Shown here one piece after another: positions 57,766 through 64,000 of a stretch of 64,000 nucleotides of DNA. Made by a program: the position numbers and the translations under genes. Origin of the DNA: Brasenia schreberi. Taxonomy: Eukaryota; Streptophyta; Magnoliopsida; Nymphaeales; Cabombaceae. The stretch spans positions 18,709,001 through 18,773,000 of the forward strand of contig JAYKKT010000073.1 of NCBI GenBank assembly GCA_036023115.1. The letters are read 5' to 3'. Position 1 is the first letter of the stretch. Each line of letters opens with the position of its first letter. The notes under the pieces are model-generated. The model was not told where the DNA came from. It saw nothing but the letters and a program-made list of their open reading frames with translations, and made no database searches.

Positions 57766-60700
57766 GGAGAGAGAGAGAGATTGATATACCAAGAAAGTCT
57801 TAATTTGGCAACGTTTTCTAATGATCGTATTTGAATCTAAGTCTCTAGATCGCAGAGAAATGGTTTTCAGATCGTCTCTCTAATTTCTCCGCCTCAGACT
57901 CCGCTCCAAGTTGAAGAATTCATAGCTCAACCATTTATCTAGAGGATAAGAAAACACTATTTGATCTAGAGGATAGAGAAACACTATTACATCTTTGCAA
58001 ACTTGTGATTTAGCAATGACTCCATTTACTTCATATGAAGTATTCCTTTCATACCACAAAAAGGTTTGAATTTGGGAGGACTTTTCCTTTGACGAGCTCA
58101 TAACCAGTGGTTTCAAAAAGCCAACTTAAAATTCCGTCGAATTTTTACAACGGATTTTAGAACTGGAAGAACTCACTCAAGCATTACAAGTAAATTCACG
58201 TTTCTTCCACCAAGATCATCTATAACGAAGGCTGACCGATTTTGAGATCAGGTCAGGTACTAATAATACGCAAGATCATGATCTGGCATGAATAACACTC
58301 TTCATTCATCTCACTGAACCTAGTGGAGATCGGAAACTTTTCAACTGGTGGGAATCTATTAGTAAGACAATTCCGACTGCCACATTGTTGTATTTGACAC
58401 AAAAGCCACCCGATTGGGATGACATCAAAAACGTGTTCTGGTGTTGGAGAATCAATGATCTAGATGACGTGAGTGACATGCGTGTTTGTGCCAGAGCACG
58501 ATCTGCGTCCGCCAACGTCGGCCACCGCACCTTTCGAGTCGGTTGACCTTCTGTGATATAATTACATTTTCGTGTCAAACTGAGGCAGTTGACCAGCTCC
58601 CTGGTTGATGCTGTGCTACAGTTATCCATCTTTGGTTTACATTTCATTGTTGTTGAAAATAATGACACATTAACAAACCCCCAAAGGTAAAACTTCAAAA
58701 TTTATAAATTAAGTAAACTTAGTTTTGATCTTATGCGAGCTTGCATTGTGGCTTCTTACTCACTTGGATCAATTAATGCTTTCTTAAATTCTTATTTCGT
58801 CGACGGTCGAGGTACTTACTAAAATGTGTCATGTTTCAATTCGACCTTTCACCCGTAATCCAGTAAGTGGCCGACACATGTCAAGTCGAGATGGGATGTC
58901 CTGACAACCTCAAAGATTTTATAGACTAACACCTTAAAAGGCTGTCTAGATTTGCCATTGCACCCACTATTACCTTGGGCAACCATTTTAATTGGTAAAA
59001 GACGGGTCCGCCTTGTTGTGTTATGACCTTGTTTCATTAATATGAAACTCACTACTTTTCAAGGAGAAGCAATGACATGATACTAAATTGTTTCTCTAGA
59101 TCGAATCTCATGAGGATCTTGAACGCATAGAGACACGCTTCTTCGATCTGGTGCGCTTAGATGATTCGCCAACTTTAAACGTATAAACTAAGATAAGCTC
59201 GATATATGAGTTTGGTTTAGCCAAAAAAGAGATTTATTTATACTATGTTTATGTAGCTATGCTGAACCTAATGTGAATGGGCTCAAAATGGTTGTCTATG
59301 ATGAACCCCAATGTGGATGGGCTCAAGATGAGCCACAGTAGCGAGAGGGATGGGAATATTTTGCAACCCACGGTCCAACCCAACTCAATCAAGTTTGGAT
59401 TCATATATATATATATATATTATTTTTTGGATACATGGGTGTAATAATAATGTCTTTTATATTTTTTTAACTTTTTAAAAGAAATTTTAAATTACACTCA
59501 TGCCACTCAAAAGCTCATCAAATTTTCCTATACACATATATAGTTTGAGTATTTGGATTAGTGGTCAAATAAAGCTTAATAAAAAAGTGTGGTAACTTTT
59601 GACTGTCAATGTTGAGAGAGAGAGAATCATCTAAAGTGTTGAAATGAGATAACAAACCATGATCTTGCTCTACTGGAATCCAATCCTAACATGGTACACG
59701 ATTGAGTTCGATGGAGATATGAATCAATGCAGCAAACTCTACTTACTGTGGAAAAAGACTTGGTTTTTGGAGCTCCAATGGCAACCAAGTATCCACGATA
59801 GCCGGGCTCACTTAGTGTGCCAAAAGGCTTATTATTTCTTTTTGTTTTAGTTTTTGAAAAAAAATCATTCTGCATAACTTCACATAATTCTCCATTTTAT
59901 AATAATTCTCATTTTCTTCTTTCTTGAAGAATTTCTAAGAACGTCTACTCCAGAAGATATGGATGTGCAAAGGGAGGGCAGCATAAGATGACATATACCG
60001 CAATACTGCATAAAGGGAAGGAACTTTATGTGACGAACTGTGATTGATGCACCAACTGCGTACGTCACATGAAATCGACAAATATTATTTTATGTATCAA
60101 ATGGCCGCTCCCAACCGCCAACACATTGACAAACAAAAGATGATAATGCTATTAGGACAAAACACTAAAAGACAGTAAGAGATCACTCAAATGCAATAAA
60201 ATGATGATGCCATCATGATAAATTCTTGCCCATGTAGGCATGGTGGGTTTGGAATCGAGTCGGCAGTTTCAATGAGAATCGAATCGGGTCCAAAACAGGT
60301 TGAAGCTGAAATCGGCCAATTTATCTCGAATGTAACCAGACCGAAACCCTTTGTTTGGTTACAATTCTCCTCTCATATAACTTCAATCAAAACAGACAGT
60401 TCAAACTGTAGATTTTGTTTATATGTTTTTCAACTTTTTAGTTTCTTTTTTTGCTTTTGGTTCAAACTAGAACCGGCAGTTACAAACCATAACCAGTTAC
60501 CTGGTTCAGTTGTGGTTTGCAGTTTCAAATCATCGATTCCAGTTCACCCGAGGCCAGCCGTATCCATATCTTTAAAATAATGTTCACCCCCTCTAAAAAA
60601 ACATTGTTTGCTACTTTGAAAATGAATGTAGGCTTTGCGCCCATCTAACAGTTTGTGTTTCAGATGTGTGATGCAGAGATGTACACGTGAACAACTTTAG

Positions 60701-61193
60701 TCTTTTTACTTAATGTAAGCCATGGCAGTCGAGAAGTTAATGACAGAGGCTCTATTGGTCAAGTCCAGTTCTCTCCGTTGCCAAGATTGAAAGGTTGTGC
60801 TAAAGTCTAAAACTGGGTTCTGCTTTATGTGCTTGTCGAGTTGACAGATCAATGCAGCAGCATCACTTTCTCACAAGTCACTGATCCCACTAAACAAACA
60901 AATGCAGCAGCCGTCAAACCCCCTCGTGAACTTGATGATGCGGTTCAGATATTGCCTCTGTCTACCGATCAACATAAAAGCTCTCTCTCTCTCTCTCTCC
61001 CTCTCTCTCTCTCAAAAACAAGAATACTGTTCTTTGGAGGGGTGAAGTACAAAGAGAATATCAAAAGAAAAAAAAAATACAAACAGAATACTTGAGTGCC
61101 TCAATTCACTTCAAGGAAGTCGAGAAAACTAAGTGTTACCTTCCAAATATAGCTTTTTCTCGATCTTCATGGGAATAGGCGACCAAGTTTCCT
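57766..61193. other. Intergenic, no recognised gene
   Basis: Minus-strand 58,698-58,306 (130 codons) and others have no domain. 60,230-60,560 is rich in GGTTCAGTT, GAACCGG and CCGAAACC words similar to 33,520-33,800. A short (AT)n lies at about 59,402-59,420 and a CT tract at about 60,980-61,014. No RNA gene was seen. Confidence 0.4.
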
Positions 61194-61313
61194 TCAACAA
61201 CAATAATTAAGCTTTTTCCCATACTAGACGAGGTGGAACTACATGAATTCTTTGTTTCCACATAACCGCCATGTTAGCAGTTAACTCACAATAAGCTAGA
61301 TCGTTCTTTATTG
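61194..61313 (-). mobile_element. RTE LINE 3'-end fragment, ~120 bp
   Basis: On the minus strand it reads AGAACGATCTAGCTTATTGTG (NDLAYCELTANMA), ATGTGGAAACAAAGAATTC, then CGTCTAGTATGGGAAAAAGC and a TTATTGTTGTTG tail. A GACCAAGTT word occurs on both sides (61,181 and 61,331) but too far from the ends to be a clean duplication. Confidence 0.75.
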
Positions 61314-61884
61314 AAATGGAAAAGGACGATGACCAAGTTCTTGACCACCAAAGCTGGTTTTCACAACCTTGGGAATGATCGACCAACCTTTCGATTCTGA
61401 AAATGGCAGTTTGCATTACTTCCAAGCTCTAATTTATCAAGTCACTGCACTACAAGTTTTAGAATTCAATGCAAAGTCCATCTTCAGTCACATCTCCACT
61501 TTAGGTTTTGACAGCTCTCTCTCTCTCTTATCATTCACCAACCAACCCAAATTCACTCAAATGATGAAATGCAGAACACTAACTACTGTATGGCGAGTAC
61601 AGTAGAGGAGAAGAGCAATCAATTCAACAACATGAAATCCACTCATAAATGATCATTCAAGCCGAAACTTGGCGACTCTTCATTAATCGAAGAAACGAAC
61701 AACTGAGGAGAAGAGAATAGCTGGCTTATTATCTATGGCTTAGAAGCCTGTTCTCATCCATGAGTTTCTCAGAATCCCGTATATATGCTCTACAAAGACC
61801 CAAATCTACATGTAAAAATACATACACAGCTCAGGTTCCTCTTCATCTATACCTATTATATCGGCCATGAATCCACAAGCATGT

Positions 61885-61887
<3 letters not shown>
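61314..61887. other. Intergenic / 3' flank of the HIPP gene
   Basis: No gene. It may include downstream parts of the minus-strand HIPP transcript nearest 61,888. Confidence 0.35.

Positions 61888-61965
<78 letters not shown>
61888..61965 (+). repeat. (CT)n microsatellite, ~39 units
   Basis: Uninterrupted CT dinucleotides 80 bp beyond the HIPP stop codon (GA on the transcript strand), so probably in its 3' untranslated region. Confidence 0.97.
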
Positions 61966-61968
<3 letters not shown>

Positions 61969-62044
61969 CTCCTACTGAAAGTATACATCAAAAAGGATAC
62001 ACAAAATAGAGATAACACAGATACCAGCATAGGAAGATTCTCTC

Positions 62045-63100
62045 TCAGCAGATAACACAAGCGTTGGGATTCTCCTCGACGCTAGTCACAAAGTAGTGAG
62101 TGGTCATGTGGGGGTTGTATGCCTTGTACGCCTTGACCATCTCCGCTATCTGCTCCTCTTGGTTCTTCTTGGCGTCCTCTTCTTTCTTCTTGGCGCCGTC
62201 TTCTTTCTTAGGCTCTTCTTTCTTCTCTTCCTTCTTGGGCTCTTCCTTCTTTTCCTCCTTTTTAGGCTCTTCTTTCTTTTCTTCTTTCTTCTCTTCCTTC
62301 TTCTCTTCTTTGGCAGGACCCACAGTGAGTATTTCAGTGTGCCAGAGCTTTCTCAGTTTGCTCACTATGTCTACTGGGTCAACATCCCCAACCACTGTTA
62401 ATTTCTTTTCTTTCATGTCCATGGCGATCTCATCAATCCCTGTAGCAACAACAAAGAGCATGTAGAGAAACCTATATAGAAAATCAAATAATGGAATATT
62501 GTCATTCATTTGATACGGTAATCACCGCCTTCCTTAAAATAAATGGTGTTTCTTTTCCCCGTCACTTTAAGAGAAGTTAAAATTTTCAAGGTGGAAACTG
62601 AACCTGTGAGAAACACGAAGACAGTGGAGATATCTGCGGTTGTATTTACGGAATACATCCATTATCTGATAGGGGTTTGCTCTGTTTTCTGTATGATTGA
62701 TGCATTGGCCAAACACCACAAAGGATAACTCATGATTGGTGTTGTAAAAGTTGTGGAAAAAATTGTGCCTTCGTTGCCTTCTTGACAGGGTGATTAGAGA
62801 AACAGAGGAAGCATAAGAAAAGTTTAATTTCCAGAATCCGTCAAACTATTTGAGGTTGTTCCATTTAGCGCAAAGATCAAACAGATGAAAGGAAGCAACA
62901 TAAAGAAAAGTACCAGGAAGAGTTGAGACGGCTTTCATGGCCTTCTGCTTCGCTTTGTCATCATGCAAATCCAACTTCACAACCACTTTCTGCACAACCA
63001 CCAAAATATAATCATTTCTACTAAGATGGCATGAAGATATGGAGGAGAAAAGATAAAGAGGAAATAGATTTGTTCTTGAACACATAAACTTAACCTTCAT
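62045..63100 (-). CDS. HIPP: Heavy-metal-associated isoprenylated plant protein (HIPP), three exons
   Basis: Exons 63,100-63,095 (only ATGAAG), 62,989-62,914 and 62,439-62,045 join to 158 residues. Introns are GTTAAG...TGTGCAG and GTACTT...TACAG. Residues 1-68 form an HMA fold ([20 protein letters not shown], then [20 protein letters not shown]). The usual Cys-x-x-Cys is replaced by His-Asp-Asp in the LDLHDDKAK loop, so classical metal binding is unlikely. A Lys/Glu-rich repeat (KKEEKKEEP type) spans about 72-120. The tail [17 protein letters not shown] ends in a CaaX box (Cys155, farnesylation expected because the last residue is Cys) that would anchor it to membranes. The six-base first coding exon is usual for this family. 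An open frame continues upstream of exon 3 into intron sequence and must not be taken as the start. It looks intact. Confidence 0.92.
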
Positions 63101-63914
63101 ATCTAACTTGTGATCAAAACTAAGATCCCGAAAACACCCAAATGAAAATTTTACAGATCAATCAAAGAGTGGGATAGCAAGAGATGTTGATGTCAATCTA
63201 ATGAGTAAAATATTGGATTGATCGAGAACCGACAGACCCTCTAAAGACAGGGAAGTAGACACAAAGGAAGATCTGAAGACGGATGAAAACTGCCGAAGGC
63301 AAGAAACAGTCCGAAGATTCTAGGAACGAGGACGTATGGAGAAGAGGGGAGGTGGATGCGGCCCTTGTTATTCAGTTTTGTGGCCTCGTACGCCACGTTT
63401 CTGTTGCACTAACGCACAAAAATCATTGCCTATAGTTCCCACGGTTAAAGCCAAAGTCGACATGGCAATGCAACCTAACACTGTGTGACGCCAAGAATCT
63501 TGTTCTTGGGAAAATTGATAGATATTCATATTAAAAGATTAACAAATAAATAATATAATGGTCTCACCAGTTGAGCTGATGCGTGCTGCAGCACAACGGT
63601 TGCAAACAGACGATTTTTTCAGAATATCAACTGCATTCGGTACTTACCAACTTCAGAAACTATGGAAGCCTTGTCATGATGCTTCCCTCGTCAGACAAAA
63701 TGATTCTTATGAAAGGACTAAGACTTTTGTAATATATTAGAATCTATCAAACATGAAGAGATCATAAAAGATCTCTTTTTTTAAATGAAATTTTAGAAGA
63801 TTTAATCTATTATAATCTTCTATAATTTGTCAAAACAGATGTCATTTGTTACAGCTTTTATTTTTTGGTGTTGCATGATTTGGAACCCCACATAAAATCG
63901 GTTCACATAAATCT
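63101..63914. other. 5' flank of the HIPP gene and intergenic
   Basis: Promoter and leader are expected in about 63,101-63,450, but no TATA box could be assigned confidently. 63,558-63,740 holds a 60-codon frame with no domain. AT-rich to the end. Confidence 0.35.
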
Positions 63915-63975
63915 AAATTAAATCTTTTTCCATTTTAGATGGGTTTGGTTACATGATTTTTTTTTTGTTTCGATA
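63915..63975 (-). repeat. Degraded RTE 3'-tail fragment
   Basis: AAATCTTTTTCCATTTTAGA followed by TGGGTTTGGTTACATGATTT corresponds base by base, with substitutions, to the family's AAGCCTTTTCCCATACTAGA, CGGGGTCGGCTACATGGATT. Confidence 0.5.
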
Positions 63976-64000
63976 GAGTTGGATCTTGTTTACCTAACAA

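Noticed and set aside
62096..62465. Leu/Phe/Ser-rich plus-strand frames (101 and 121 codons)
   Set aside because: Antisense of the Lys/Glu repeat of the HIPP gene.

Overview
The window is nuclear DNA of a flowering plant. The evidence is four intron-bearing or kinase-type genes of plant-restricted families, plant Ty1/copia retrotransposons primed by initiator-Met tRNA, RTE-clade LINEs with TTG tails, tRNA-derived SINEs and very many (AT)n and (CT)n microsatellites. The exact lineage cannot be told from the sequence alone.

Layout. 1-11,540 is almost wholly mobile DNA. A Ty1/copia element (1,372-11,535, bounded by a GTACC duplication) has had a ~2.9 kb insertion land in its 5' LTR and a ~2.8 kb RTE LINE land inside it. 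11,540-18,800 is intergenic, with SINEs, microsatellites and small inverted-terminus elements. 18,810-20,054 is an intact single-exon receptor-like kinase, strikingly GC-rich against its AT-rich surroundings. 20,055-26,200 is intergenic with a solo LTR. 26,202-30,357 (minus) is a broken CCC1/VIT-like (membrane-of-ER-body-type) transporter gene whose last coding exon is split by a short GAG-only copia element with a perfect 5-bp duplication. 30,360-35,900 is intergenic. 35,901-39,980 is an intact four-exon tubby-like F-box gene. 41,366-53,917 is an eight-exon TatD-type metal-dependent hydrolase whose last intron has swollen to ~9.9 kb by nested insertion of LTR fragments, RTE LINE pieces, a copia element and a hAT transposon. 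55,660-57,390 is another truncated copia (minus). 62,045-63,100 (minus) is a three-exon heavy-metal-associated isoprenylated plant protein gene.

The four intact genes (kinase, tubby-like, TatD, HIPP) do not form a pathway; they are ordinary housekeeping or signalling genes separated by repeats. The main story is transposon archaeology. One RTE family supplied at least ten fragments recognisable by the same 3' tail, and that tail is also carried by a SINE-like fragment. One copia LTR family is present as an element pair, a solo LTR and a truncated copy. One insertion disrupted a host gene, and another array was tolerated inside an intron. I found no CRISPR array, no operon-like system, no rRNA and no convincing functional tRNA gene.
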